Origin: Fibrobacter sp. UWB13 | GTDB taxonomy: Bacteria; Fibrobacterota; Fibrobacteria; Fibrobacterales; Fibrobacteraceae | Assembly: GCF_900177805.1 (NCBI RefSeq) | Contig: NZ_FXAX01000001.1 | Span: 744,001 to 808,000, forward strand | Reading direction: 5' to 3' | Length of the DNA: 64,000 bases | Part shown: positions 51,842-60,531 of the stretch, piece after piece | Layout of the letters: every line of letters begins with the position of its first letter | Position numbering within the stretch: the stretch's first letter is position 1 | Notes under the pieces: generated by a model | Told to the model about the DNA's origin: nothing | The model's input: only the letters and a program-made list of their open reading frames with translations | The model's database searches: none | Position numbers and translations under genes: made by a program

Positions 51842-51976
51842 GGTATGTTCAAATTATAATCTGGTTGAGACAGACCTGTCGACTAAATGCGAGCTAGCGA
51901 GCATTTAAGCTCTTGAGAACGCATGCGTTCGAAAGACCCGGAGGGCAAAATTGCTGCGAGTAGCAGAAATTTTGGC

Positions 51977-51993
51977 AAACCAGAGCACCCCCG
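51977..51993. repeat. Copy of the tmRNA 5' end
   Basis: AAACCAGAGCACCCCCG is identical to 51775-51791 (+1), the tmRNA 5' terminus. The 184 bp between the two copies hold small hairpins (GAACGCATGCGTTC palindrome at ~51917; AAATGC...GCATTT at ~51885). It looks like a partial duplication or old integration scar. Confidence 0.6.
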
Positions 51994-52019
51994 GTGCTTG
52001 CTCTAATATAGTAAAAAAA

Positions 52020-52763
52020 CTAAAACTTGACTTTATAAATCTGCGGCCAGAGCTTGCCTGTGATCCAGAAATCCTTGCCATCATAGGCAATGCCGTTCAA
52101 GACATCGGCGTTGGGGAAATTTTCTCGAATCTCCCCCGCTTTTTTCGAAAAATCGATGTAGCGGAGCACATTCCCACTTGGGAGCTCGATTTCTGCAATC
52201 AAGCCCGTCTGCCAAATGTTTGCGTACAAAAAATTTCCAACGACTTCAAGTTCATTCAAGAGCTTGATTGAATAACGACCGTCAGTTACTTTAATGATTC
52301 CCGACACCGCAAAGCCACCCGGAGCAATTTGCAAAAGTTCATCGGAACCATTACTCATCAAAAGCTGGTCACGCCAAAGCGTAAGTCCCCAGCCTTCGGT
52401 CGGAATACGGAACTCCCCCTTCTTTTTGAACGGCTTGCGAGAATAAATAAAAGCCTTGTGCGATTTCCATGTGAGGTAGTAAATCTCGTCACCAAGCACA
52501 ACGGAGCCCTCGCCAAAATAGCGATCTTCAATGCGAGCGGAATCTAAGATTTTTCCATCGAGTGTACGACGATACAGCCCCGATTGCCCATACTGCCCCG
52601 TAGTTTCAATCAAATCCTTGCCATCAAACGATAGCCCCTGCGTAAAGTGAGACATTTCGTGTGGCACAGAATCGAGAATCGTCGGCACAACACGCGGAGC
52701 CTCGGCATAGGCAGACAAGAGAGCAAAGACGAGAAAAGCACAAAAAGATATACTTCTAAACAT
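52020..52763 (-). CDS. Glutaminyl-peptide cyclotransferase (plant/bacterial type)
   Basis: 247 aa. Signal peptide ends near AYA-EAPR. Five-bladed beta-propeller pattern of plant-type QC: HFTQGLSFDGKDLIETTGQYGQSGL, YFGEGSVVLGDEIYYLTWKSHKAFIYS, EGWGLTLWRDQLLMSNGSDEL, LNELEVVGNFLYANIWQT, and a last blade NADVLNGIAYDGKDFWITGKLWP. It cyclises N-terminal Gln to pyroglutamate on secreted proteins; in bacteria with type IX secretion this is common after signal removal. Extracytoplasmic. It stands alone, flanked by hairpin-rich DNA. Confidence 0.9.
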   Translation of the reverse strand: MFRSISFCAFLVFALLSAYAEAPRVVPTILDSVPHEMSHFTQGLSFDGKDLIETTGQYGQSGLYRRTLDGKILDSARIEDRYFGEGSVVLGDEIYYLTWKSHKAFIYSRKPFKKKGEFRIPTEGWGLTLWRDQLLMSNGSDELLQIAPGGFAVSGIIKVTDGRYSIKLLNELEVVGNFLYANIWQTGLIAEIELPSGNVLRYIDFSKKAGEIRENFPNADVLNGIAYDGKDFWITGKLWPQIYKVKF

Positions 52764-52772
52764 ATCGTAAAA

Positions 52773-53020
52773 TTACTAAATTTGCGTCCTTCGGACGCAT
52801 TTAGTACGGCTCGGCCATGTCAAAACATAAATGTTTTGACGTCTACGACGTCAGTGGCTGCAACTCGAAAATGCAAAAATAAATTTTTGCGCTTTCGAGT
52901 TTTGCACACTTTTGCCGCGTCACTCGCCTTTTGATGCCTTCGGCATCCGTGGCTTCGGCTCAAAAATGGGTCTGCAAGCAGCCCCGCTTTCTCGCCTTGC
53001 ACACTTTTACTAAATTTGCG
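52773..53020. other. Hairpin-dense non-coding element flanked by a 14-bp direct repeat
   Basis: TTACTAAATTTGCG occurs at 52773-52786 and 53007-53020. Between them are at least five hairpins: CTAAA..TGCGTCC/ttc/GGACGCA-TTTAG (52776-52804), GTCAAAACAT/ATGTTTTGAC (52819-52840), GACGTC twice (52839-52852), CTCGAAA..TTTCGAG with inner GCAAAAA/TTTTTGC (52864-52899), and GATGCC/ttc/GGCATC (52933-52947). TTGCACACTTTT is also repeated (52902, 52997). No credible gene in it. Confidence 0.6.
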
Positions 53021-53023
53021 CGC

Positions 53024-53590
53024 ATGGGTGAAATAAGAACTCCTGCCAAAGTGAAAATCATCGTTGGCATTCTCGCAAAAGATGCCGAATCCGTAGAAGC
53101 GGTCCGCGGAGTGCTCAAATCGCGTTTCGGCGAAGAAGACCTGAACTTGGAACCGTTCCCGTTCACATTCACCAACTACTACAAAGAAGAAATTGGCGAA
53201 GCGCCGGTACGCGCGTTCTTTAGCTACGAGAACCTCGTTGACCGCGAAACGATTGTCGACATCAAGCTTTGGACAAATGACATTGAACTTGAAATTGCAA
53301 AAGCAAACGGGACTCCGGGACTGCGCCCTGTGAATCTCGATCCGGGCTACATGACGCTTGGGCAGTTTTTTTTGGCAACGACCAAGGATCAACGCCAACG
53401 CGTTTACATGCAGCGCGGGATTTTCGTGGAGCCGACGCTTTATTTCCAGGACGGGCACTTTCACGCTTTCGATTGGACGTATCGCGACTACCAAAGCGAG
53501 AACTACATCAAGTATCTCGAAGAGGTGCGCAAGCGCCTCGCCTACCAAATGACCACAGGAAGACCGTATAGTCAAAGAAACAAGAAATAA
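53024..53590 (+). CDS. DUF4416 family protein
   Basis: 188 aa from ATG 53024; an upstream in-frame start would translate the hairpin element. KVKIIVGILAKDAESVEAV, FTFTNYYKEEIGEAPVRAFFSYENLVDRE, LRPVNLDPGYMTLGQFFLATTKDQRQRVYM and TLYFQDGHFHAFDWTYRDY fit the DUF4416 family found in many deep-branching bacteria. Biochemical role unknown. The DUF486 gene follows after 3 nt. No signal peptide, so cytoplasmic. Confidence 0.85.
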   Translation: MGEIRTPAKVKIIVGILAKDAESVEAVRGVLKSRFGEEDLNLEPFPFTFTNYYKEEIGEAPVRAFFSYENLVDRETIVDIKLWTNDIELEIAKANGTPGLRPVNLDPGYMTLGQFFLATTKDQRQRVYMQRGIFVEPTLYFQDGHFHAFDWTYRDYQSENYIKYLEEVRKRLAYQMTTGRPYSQRNKK

Positions 53591-53593
53591 ACT

Positions 53594-53965
53594 ATGAAAG
53601 CTGGTATTTTTACAATTCTCCTTCTCTGCTGTTCCAACATCTTCATGACGTTCGCTTGGTACGGCAATCTCAAACTTAAAGAAATGCACATCAGCACCGA
53701 TTGGCCGCTGATTCTCGTGATTCTTGCTTCGTGGGGCATCGCACTCCTGGAGTACAGTTTCATGATTCCCGCGAATAACATCGGGAGCCGCATCAACGGT
53801 GGTCCGTTCAGCTTGATGCAATTGAAAATCATTCAGGAAGCCATTTCGCTTACAGTGTTCACGACAATTGCAGTCACGGTGTTCCATACGGAAACACTCC
53901 AATGGAATCACATTGTCGCTTTCTTGTTCATCATTGCAGCTGTTTTCTTTGCTTTCTTGAAGTAA
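53594..53965 (+). CDS. DUF486/DMT-like small membrane protein
   Basis: 123 aa with four hydrophobic helices (GIFTILLLCCSNIFMTFAWYG; LILVILASWGIALLEYSFMIP; EAISLTVFTTIAVTVF; IVAFLFIIAAVFFAFLK) and the family motif YGNLKLK...W..ALxEY..MIPANNIGS. Small EmrE-like DMT proteins export compounds as dimers; the DUF486 function is unknown. Co-transcribed with the DUF4416 gene and followed by a terminator. Confidence 0.88.
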   Translation: MKAGIFTILLLCCSNIFMTFAWYGNLKLKEMHISTDWPLILVILASWGIALLEYSFMIPANNIGSRINGGPFSLMQLKIIQEAISLTVFTTIAVTVFHTETLQWNHIVAFLFIIAAVFFAFLK

Positions 53966-53993
53966 ACTTTCAAGTCAAATAAATCTAAACAAC

Positions 53994-54023
53994 AAAAAGC
54001 ACCGATTTTCATCGGTGCCTTTT
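53994..54023. terminator. Bidirectional terminator
   Basis: GCACCGAT (53999-54006), loop TTTC, ATCGGTGC (54011-54018), followed by TTTT, with an A-run on the left. It separates the plus-strand DUF486 gene from the convergent FN3 lipoprotein gene. Confidence 0.85.
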
Positions 54024-54043
54024 ACATTTTTATCAGTTACGAT

Positions 54044-56107
54044 TTATTTGCTCGGGTTGCAGAGATCATCCGCACCAGAGATGTCCGAAATGTTAAACGG
54101 TTGCGTCCATTCACTCCAGTCGGTTTCTCCATTAACGTCCTTCCAGACAATACGGATTTGTACGTAGTAGTCGCAAATACCACGGACATAGCCAGGAATA
54201 CACATCGACATACCAGTTTCATGAGCCATGATTTCTTCCCATTTATCAGCCGACGTGGACGCACTATACAATAGGGAATGTTCGTCAGCGTCATAACCAG
54301 AACTTTCCTCGCAAGAAGCAAATATGGTTTTCGTTTTAGCTTTGTCAACAAAATCGGTTTCATCGAAGCGCTTCGTAATAGACGGTTCTTCATACGGGAA
54401 CGGTTCAACCCAATAGCAGCTATCACACTTATCGCCTTTTTTCTTTCCTTCGCAAGAACCCTTGTAGTAATTATACTGTTCAAGAGAAGTAAACCAACGA
54501 GCTTCGTAATAAGCCGTATCCGTATATTCCGATTCAACGATATACTTACTGATAAAATTATCCGTTATGGTATAAGTAGCCCTTGCATTAATAAAAGTGA
54601 TATCATCCTTCGTTGCAGTGTCCTTATCCGCTTCGTATGCTGTGGTGTAGCCCAAAACAAATTTTTCAGACGGCACAGGAACTTCAAGAGCCATGTAATC
54701 GCGGTACTTGATTTCCGGAGTCAGCTGGATAACATCGCTATAGGCAGACGTATCACCGTCATTGACAACAGCCATACGGTAATAGCTTTCAATCTTGTCG
54801 CGTCCCTGAATATAGTAGTTACGCACATTGCCCTTGATGTTAGAAGCGACACTCACCCACTTGAAATCCTTAAGCTTTGAGCTCTGGATGATGAATTTAC
54901 GATCCGGATTTTCATCGGATGCACTGTAGCTCCAGCTCAATTCCCAAACGCTCGGCGCAATACGAGTAAGAGCAATATCAGCCGGGGGTTCAGCAACGTT
55001 TGTTTTCTTGCTAATCTTAGGAATTTCAATTTCAGAGGAATATTTCGAAACGCCCTTGGAATCCTTAGCGGCAACACGAACATAGTAGCCACCCTTCTTC
55101 GTGGCATCGATAATAATCATGTACACGCCCTTGTTTGTCGAATCCATGACAGCCCAGGACGGTTTCTTGTCTTCCAAATTAAGGCTCTGCAACTTGAAAC
55201 CATTTTCAGGACGATTCGTATTGTCCGTATAGCTCCAAGAAAGTTTGTACTTACTAACATCGATAGAGTCCAGCTTCAGATTTGTGGGGACCGCCAGATC
55301 CATACTGTTCGAAGTACTTGTGCTATCGGAGACACGAGGAATCGTAATTTCTTCAGAGTATTCGGAAACACCCTTATCATCCTTAGCAGCCACATGGTAA
55401 AGCAAGCCACCCTTCTTATTACCATCAATCTTTACGACATGAACTCCCTTGTTAGTCGTTCCGTCATCAGACCACTTCGGGCTCTTGTCATCGAGATTCA
55501 AGCTCTGGAGCTTAAAACCCTGTTCTGGACGATTTTCATTATTTGTATAGCTCCAGGAGAGCTGCCACATGTTGTCGCCGAGGTTTTCAAGCTTAAGATT
55601 CGACGGGACTGCAAGGTTTGCGTTAGTCGTAGCCGTTGAGCTATCTCCAATAATTTCAACCATGTCGCTTGCCTTGGAAACGCCACATTCATCCATAGCA
55701 GATACGCGATAGTACTTATCGGCATTAGATGCACCAGACAAGTTATACATGACCACTTCTGCATTGGTTGAGTCAAAAGTTTTCCACTTAGGCTGCTTAT
55801 CCGACATATTGAGAACTTCAATAAGGAAGCCAGACTCGAGACGTTCGTCATTGGGGGTATAATCCCAAATAAGGACCCACTTGTTTTCGCCATTCTCGAC
55901 CACCTGCAAATTTGTAGGTGCGGCTAAAGTTTCAGAAACAGACTTACAAATCTTAGAATTGGATGAGGAAGATTTTGCATCTTTGGAAGATCCTCCTGCG
56001 GACGAATATTCAGTATCGTCTTCTGCAGATGACGAAGACGAGCTAGAGCATGCGCCCAACGCAAAAAGAAACGCTGTCGCCAGACTTAATTTCCATTTTA
56101 TGTTCAT
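54044..56107 (-). CDS. Fibronectin type III-like lipoprotein
   Basis: 687 aa. Lipobox LGAC followed by seven Ser, then a Ser/Lys linker. Four tandem FN3-like repeats of ~95 residues follow: each starts near APTNLQV/VPSNLKL and contains WxLxWxYT or LSWSYT, ending in YYRVSAMDE/LYHVAAKDD/YYVRVAAKD. The repeats are most similar at 150-370, hinting at recent duplication. The last ~200 residues hold a Cys-rich part (YKGSCEGKKKGDKCDSCYW). It is probably a surface-exposed protein for carbohydrate or protein contacts; upstream 56108-56247 shows no gene. Confidence 0.82.
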   Translation of the reverse strand: MNIKWKLSLATAFLFALGACSSSSSSSAEDDTEYSSAGGSSKDAKSSSSNSKICKSVSETLAAPTNLQVVENGENKWVLIWDYTPNDERLESGFLIEVLNMSDKQPKWKTFDSTNAEVVMYNLSGASNADKYYRVSAMDECGVSKASDMVEIIGDSSTATTNANLAVPSNLKLENLGDNMWQLSWSYTNNENRPEQGFKLQSLNLDDKSPKWSDDGTTNKGVHVVKIDGNKKGGLLYHVAAKDDKGVSEYSEEITIPRVSDSTSTSNSMDLAVPTNLKLDSIDVSKYKLSWSYTDNTNRPENGFKLQSLNLEDKKPSWAVMDSTNKGVYMIIIDATKKGGYYVRVAAKDSKGVSKYSSEIEIPKISKKTNVAEPPADIALTRIAPSVWELSWSYSASDENPDRKFIIQSSKLKDFKWVSVASNIKGNVRNYYIQGRDKIESYYRMAVVNDGDTSAYSDVIQLTPEIKYRDYMALEVPVPSEKFVLGYTTAYEADKDTATKDDITFINARATYTITDNFISKYIVESEYTDTAYYEARWFTSLEQYNYYKGSCEGKKKGDKCDSCYWVEPFPYEEPSITKRFDETDFVDKAKTKTIFASCEESSGYDADEHSLLYSASTSADKWEEIMAHETGMSMCIPGYVRGICDYYVQIRIVWKDVNGETDWSEWTQPFNISDISGADDLCNPSK

Positions 56108-56247
56108 GATAAAACTCCACTAGAAAATTTTCTTTTACAATCAAATATATCATTTTTATGTCAAAAAGAATACAAAAAGTATAATTAAGCCCAAATAAAA
56201 CTAAAAATTGGGGAAAAGCGTATTCTAGCTAGAGTTTTCTATGAAAA

Positions 56248-58245
56248 TTACAGCCTAAAGCGCAGACCTTGGTTGCCGGAACGAATAAAATACAAACCAC
56301 GAGGCATAGCATTTGCATGAATTTCGCGACCAAAACCAGACTTGATTACAACGCCGTTCATGTCAAACAGCGACCAAGGGGCATCCATCGAGAGATAAAT
56401 CGTTTGGGAACCGCGATCAAAAGTGATGTTGAGTCCAGAATGCGCCGCAGAAGCTACGCGAGGATTGTCGTAAAGTCCGACTGAACTTGAGTCCGCCGCC
56501 TTCCCGAACTTGATGTTCCCAACAAGAGTTTCGCCACCGAGGCCTTCTGCCGTAAGGTAAAAGTCCTGTATGCCCTTGAGTTTCGGCAAGTTTGAACATT
56601 GCACGTCAGTCCACTTGGAATCACCTGCGGTCGGCAATTCGCATTTAGAAATCACATCACCTTTTTTACTTTCGGAGCGGAGCGAGAGCGTGCCGCCCGC
56701 GCTATTTTTCACCTGAACGCTGACGCCAACGTCTACAATGGAGTCGGTAATCACATTCTCGAAAATCGCATAGCCACCATCCTTGATGGCAAATTCATCA
56801 TTGTCCGTGAGGCGCACGCGGATGCCGTTGTCAAAGCCATTTGCCGGGATTGTATCGCGGATAATGCGCAAAAAATCGAGGCGGTCAAGTTCAGCGTAAT
56901 GTTTGCCCTTCGTGATTTCAATGAAGTTTGATCCGCGTTTAAGCTTTGTCGGGATGTACACGACGGACTTTTCAGGGAATTCACTCCAGGCACCAGTCAA
57001 CGGCAACTGCACTTCTTGCGTCTTGCCATTGATGTCCACAAAATGCGAGCTGCCGTTTGCGCCATCTTCGGTCCAGTTGTTGTCGTAACGGTAACGGATA
57101 AGGTAATCGCCCGCCTGCGGGATAATCATCGGCAAGCGAATCTTGCTGTCATCGTAATTGATGTAAGCGCAAAATTCTCCGTTCGAAGCCTTGGAGCTGC
57201 TCGAAATATCGACATGCGTCAAGATGCCGTGTTCCGCTTCGGCACTCAGGTAACGCCCCATAAACGGTTGACCAAGTTCCGGCCAATTGTCGTCGGTCCA
57301 CACGATATCGCGCACTTGTATGTAAGAATTACCGCCATCATTCTTATCGTAATAGTGATTCACAAAGCGTTGGCGGTTCACGTCCTCAAAAGCTTCACCG
57401 CCCGCAGGCCCGTAGTAGCGTCCGTAACGGCTGAGGAGAATCGTACCACCGCCATTCAAGAGAGCCTTGCCGCTGCGGTCCACATATCCACCATCAATGC
57501 GGTTGGAGCGCCCGACCGTTGTCTTGTAAGAATTGTTTTCGAGGTCTGCACCTTTTTTACAGCAGTTGTCCCAAGCGGTAAAGAGGAAATATTTGCCATT
57601 GTGTTCAATGAGGCTTGCGCCTTCGACGCCTGCGCCACCGCGGTTTGCGATATTCTGCATTTTCGCGCCGTCTTTCACCTTACCCGTTTTTTCGTCCAGT
57701 TCGAGAATGTGGATACCCGTTCCCCACGAACCAAACGCCATCCAGACCTTGCCATCGTTGTCCTTCAGCACCGCTGCATCAATTGCGTTGTACGAATCAC
57801 TCTTGACCGTGTGAATCACCTCGCCCTGGTCCGTCCAGCCGTAGCCTGGCTTTGTCGGGTCGATTTCCTTACTCGACATGAAGCCCATGCCCGACGAGCG
57901 GATGCCCATTTCGGAACCGCAATAGTACATGCGATATTCTCCGCCGATGTAATGAATATCCGGCGCCCAAATATCAATCATGTTCGGGGCGTATTTATAA
58001 AGCCACTTCGAAAATTCAGGCATGGCGGGGTCGCCATTTTTCCAGTTCAACGCGTCTTCAGAAAACTGCATGAGCATGTGGTTGTCCGTCGTCGCAAGCG
58101 CATAGCCGTCCTCGTAACGGATGATGTCCGGATCATGGCCCGCCCAGCGGGTTTCCTTGGCATACCAATCAGCGGCAAACGCGGCCTCAAACGAGAGGAC
58201 AGCGAGAACAAATGCAATGGTGGAAATTTTAGAACAACGAATCAT
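56248..58245 (-). CDS. Secreted GH43 enzyme with CBM6-type modules (1 of 3)
   Basis: 665 aa. Signal peptide ends at AFAADW. The GH43 propeller (~25-320) has GHDPDIIRYEDGYAL (base Asp), YNAIDAAVLKD (second Asp) and GAGVEGASLIEHNGKYFLFTA (acid Glu), so it looks active; the closest pattern is endo-arabinanase/arabinofuranosidase. Next a CBM35/6-like domain (YLSAEAEHG..., residues ~330-460) and a CBM6-like domain (~465-600, IKDGGYAIFENVITDS). C-terminal MNGVVIKSGFGREI...GLYFIRSG is the shared Fibrobacter tail. Its paralogue at 58365 is very similar across the whole length, so tandem duplication is likely. Confidence 0.9.
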   Translation of the reverse strand: MIRCSKISTIAFVLAVLSFEAAFAADWYAKETRWAGHDPDIIRYEDGYALATTDNHMLMQFSEDALNWKNGDPAMPEFSKWLYKYAPNMIDIWAPDIHYIGGEYRMYYCGSEMGIRSSGMGFMSSKEIDPTKPGYGWTDQGEVIHTVKSDSYNAIDAAVLKDNDGKVWMAFGSWGTGIHILELDEKTGKVKDGAKMQNIANRGGAGVEGASLIEHNGKYFLFTAWDNCCKKGADLENNSYKTTVGRSNRIDGGYVDRSGKALLNGGGTILLSRYGRYYGPAGGEAFEDVNRQRFVNHYYDKNDGGNSYIQVRDIVWTDDNWPELGQPFMGRYLSAEAEHGILTHVDISSSSKASNGEFCAYINYDDSKIRLPMIIPQAGDYLIRYRYDNNWTEDGANGSSHFVDINGKTQEVQLPLTGAWSEFPEKSVVYIPTKLKRGSNFIEITKGKHYAELDRLDFLRIIRDTIPANGFDNGIRVRLTDNDEFAIKDGGYAIFENVITDSIVDVGVSVQVKNSAGGTLSLRSESKKGDVISKCELPTAGDSKWTDVQCSNLPKLKGIQDFYLTAEGLGGETLVGNIKFGKAADSSSVGLYDNPRVASAAHSGLNITFDRGSQTIYLSMDAPWSLFDMNGVVIKSGFGREIHANAMPRGLYFIRSGNQGLRFRL

Positions 58246-58321
58246 AAGACTCCTTCAACCACACACCAGCATACACTATTTAATCTATATTCCGAAAGGA
58301 TTTTTCGGTACAATTTATTTG

Positions 58322-58356
58322 CAAAAAAACGCCATCCCAGAAAATCTAGGATAGCG
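58322..58356 (-). terminator. Terminator between the GH43 genes
   Basis: On the minus strand an 11-bp stem (CGCTATCCTAG / CTGGGATGGCG, with G-U pairs), loop ATTTT, and a following T-run of seven. The mirror strand has mismatches, so it works only on the minus strand. It ends the 58365 transcript before the 56248 gene. Confidence 0.82.
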
Positions 58357-58364
58357 CGATAAGC

Positions 58365-60461
58365 TTATTTCACCTTGACAATGAATCTGCCTTTGGGAAG
58401 GTTATTAAATTCAATGTCACTACCATTAGTTTTTTGGTGGGAGACAATTTGTCCCATCGGATTCAAGAGGTAAGCCTGATGAGCGCCGGCATTATCAAAG
58501 TGTACGCGGTAGCCGTTAGGAATTTTGGCAATCGAATAGTTCAATGACGGACGGACTATCGGGAGTGCCACAGGAGATTCGCTCGAACTGCTCACAACCA
58601 TTTCGCTGGAGCTAGATTCCGCAACAGCACTGCTAGAACTTGATTCCGGCAAGGGGGCACTCTTGAAGAGAATGTTTCCGACAATCGCTTCGCCAGAGAC
58701 GCCCGAAGCAGTCAAATAAAAGTCCTTGATACCGCCGAGGCTCTTGAGGTTCGAGCAATTCACAGTCGTCCAACCTTTAGCCGTAGATTTTTCGTTCGCA
58801 GCCACCAGTTCGCATTCCGAAAGAACGGTTCCGTCCTTCTTGCCATCGCGAATGCTGAGTTTGCCGCCAGTAAGACTTTTCACCTCGATTGCCACTTCCG
58901 TAGACTTGATGGAATCCGTCACGACGTTTTCGAAAATGGCGTAACCGCCGTCCTTGATAGCAAATTCATCCTTGTCCGTGAGGCGCACGCGAATGCCGTT
59001 ATCAAAGCCGTTTGCCGGAATCGTATCGCGAATCACGCGCAAGAAGTCGATGCGGTCCAGTTCCGAGAAGAATCCGTTCGGTTGCGGTTCAATTTCGATG
59101 AAGTTGCCACCGCGCTTGAGTGTCGCTGGAATCATCACGATAGACTTTTCCGGGAACGTGCCCCAAGAACCTGTCGGCGGGAGCGTCACGGTTTGCGACT
59201 TGCCATTGACGGTGACTTTGTGCGTAGCATCGCCTTCGCCGCCGTTTGCATAGCGGTAGCGCAGCAAGTAATCGCCCGCCTGCATGATGTTCATCGGCAA
59301 ACGAATCTTGGAGCCCGCCGTATTGATGTAAGCGAGATATTCGCCGTTCGAAGCGGTATTGCTGCGAGTGATCGCAAGGTCGCCCGAAACCGCACGTGTC
59401 AAAGCGCCATGTTCGACTTCGGCACTCAAGTAACGTCCGAGGAAGGGCTGTCCCATCTCAGCCCAGTTATCCTCGGTAAACACAACATCACGGATGTGAA
59501 TGTGATTGTACTTATCGCCATTCAAATCGTAATAGTGATGCACAAAACGCACGCGGTTCAAGTCTTGGAAGGCTTCGCCGCCGCCTGGACCCACGTAGCG
59601 ACCATAACGTTCCATAAGAATTGTGCCACCGCCATTCGCCATATCGTAACCTGCGCGATCTTTGTACGGACCGGTTACTTTATCAGCACGACCATAAGCG
59701 GTCTTGTACGTTGTCTGTTCAATGGTCGGACCTTGCTGACAGCACTTGTCCCAAGCCGTAAAGAGGAAATACTTGCCCCCGTGTTCAATGAGACTCGGTC
59801 CTTCTTCGGCACCACCGCTTGCCTTGCTTGTACGGCGAGCAATGTTATAGACAGTCTTGTCATCGCTCGCCTGATTGCCCGTCTTTGCATCCAACTTAAT
59901 CAACTGGATTCCAAGACCGAACGAACCAAACGCCATCCAATAATTGCCTTCGGTATCGCGAACGACATCGGCATCAATCGCATTGTACTTGTCCGACGCC
60001 ACCGTATGGAAAACGTGGCCATGGTCCGTCCAGCCATAATCCGTCGTGCCAGGCACAATCGACTTCGTGGACTGATAGCCAATGGCAGACGTGCGCTTGC
60101 CGAAAACGGAAACGCAGTAATACACGCGGTATTCACCGTTCATGTAATAAATGTCAGGTGCCCAGATGCCCTCGGTCGTAGGCGCATAAGTGTAAGCCCA
60201 CTGTGGGATTTTGCTCACCGTTGACTTGTGGTCGCGCCACGTGTAAGCATCTTCGGATGTCCACAGTTGCAAATTATTGTTCGTGCTCATGAGGGCGTAA
60301 CCGTCCTCAAAGCGCACCATGCTCGGGTCATGACCCGGCTGCAAATTGTCCTTAGCATACCAATCGGCAGCCGACACAGCGGAGACGCCAAAAGCGCCAA
60401 TCGTTGCGAGAGTCGCAAGTTTCGCGCCGCTCACAAGATTTGTAAAATTCAAAACCTTCAT
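58365..60461 (-). CDS. Secreted GH43 enzyme with CBM6-type modules (2 of 3)
   Basis: 698 aa from ATG 60461 (AAGGAG 7 nt upstream; the ATG two codons earlier is too close). Signal peptide ends VSAADW. GH43 triad: GHDPSMVRFEDGYAL, YNAIDADVVRD, SGGAEEGPSLIEHGGKY. The same CBM35/6-like and CBM6-like modules follow, sharing long identical runs (e.g. IPANGFDNGIRVRLTD) with the paralogue. A Ser-rich linker (PESSSSSAVAESSSSE) then precedes a short C-terminal tail ending KGRFIVKVK, different from that of the 56248 enzyme. Likely hemicellulose or arabinan side-chain hydrolysis outside the cell. Confidence 0.9.
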   Translation of the reverse strand: MKVLNFTNLVSGAKLATLATIGAFGVSAVSAADWYAKDNLQPGHDPSMVRFEDGYALMSTNNNLQLWTSEDAYTWRDHKSTVSKIPQWAYTYAPTTEGIWAPDIYYMNGEYRVYYCVSVFGKRTSAIGYQSTKSIVPGTTDYGWTDHGHVFHTVASDKYNAIDADVVRDTEGNYWMAFGSFGLGIQLIKLDAKTGNQASDDKTVYNIARRTSKASGGAEEGPSLIEHGGKYFLFTAWDKCCQQGPTIEQTTYKTAYGRADKVTGPYKDRAGYDMANGGGTILMERYGRYVGPGGGEAFQDLNRVRFVHHYYDLNGDKYNHIHIRDVVFTEDNWAEMGQPFLGRYLSAEVEHGALTRAVSGDLAITRSNTASNGEYLAYINTAGSKIRLPMNIMQAGDYLLRYRYANGGEGDATHKVTVNGKSQTVTLPPTGSWGTFPEKSIVMIPATLKRGGNFIEIEPQPNGFFSELDRIDFLRVIRDTIPANGFDNGIRVRLTDKDEFAIKDGGYAIFENVVTDSIKSTEVAIEVKSLTGGKLSIRDGKKDGTVLSECELVAANEKSTAKGWTTVNCSNLKSLGGIKDFYLTASGVSGEAIVGNILFKSAPLPESSSSSAVAESSSSEMVVSSSSESPVALPIVRPSLNYSIAKIPNGYRVHFDNAGAHQAYLLNPMGQIVSHQKTNGSDIEFNNLPKGRFIVKVK

Positions 60462-60479
60462 TTCCATACTCCTTAAAAA

Positions 60480-60524
60480 TTCATTGGATCCTTCGACTCC
60501 ACTATGTTTCGCTCAGGATGACAC
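60480..60524. repeat. Dispersed repeat, copy D
   Basis: TTGGATCCTTCGACTCCACT...TTTCGCTCAGGATGAC between the second and third GH43 genes. This copy is close to the widespread bacterial GGATCCTTCG...CTCAGGATGAC repeat. Confidence 0.7.
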
Positions 60525-60531
60525 AGTAGCA

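Noticed and set aside
52820-53911. 363-codon minus-strand frame spanning the hairpin element and DUF4416/DUF486
   Set aside because: Opposes two conserved genes and runs through hairpins; no homology pattern.
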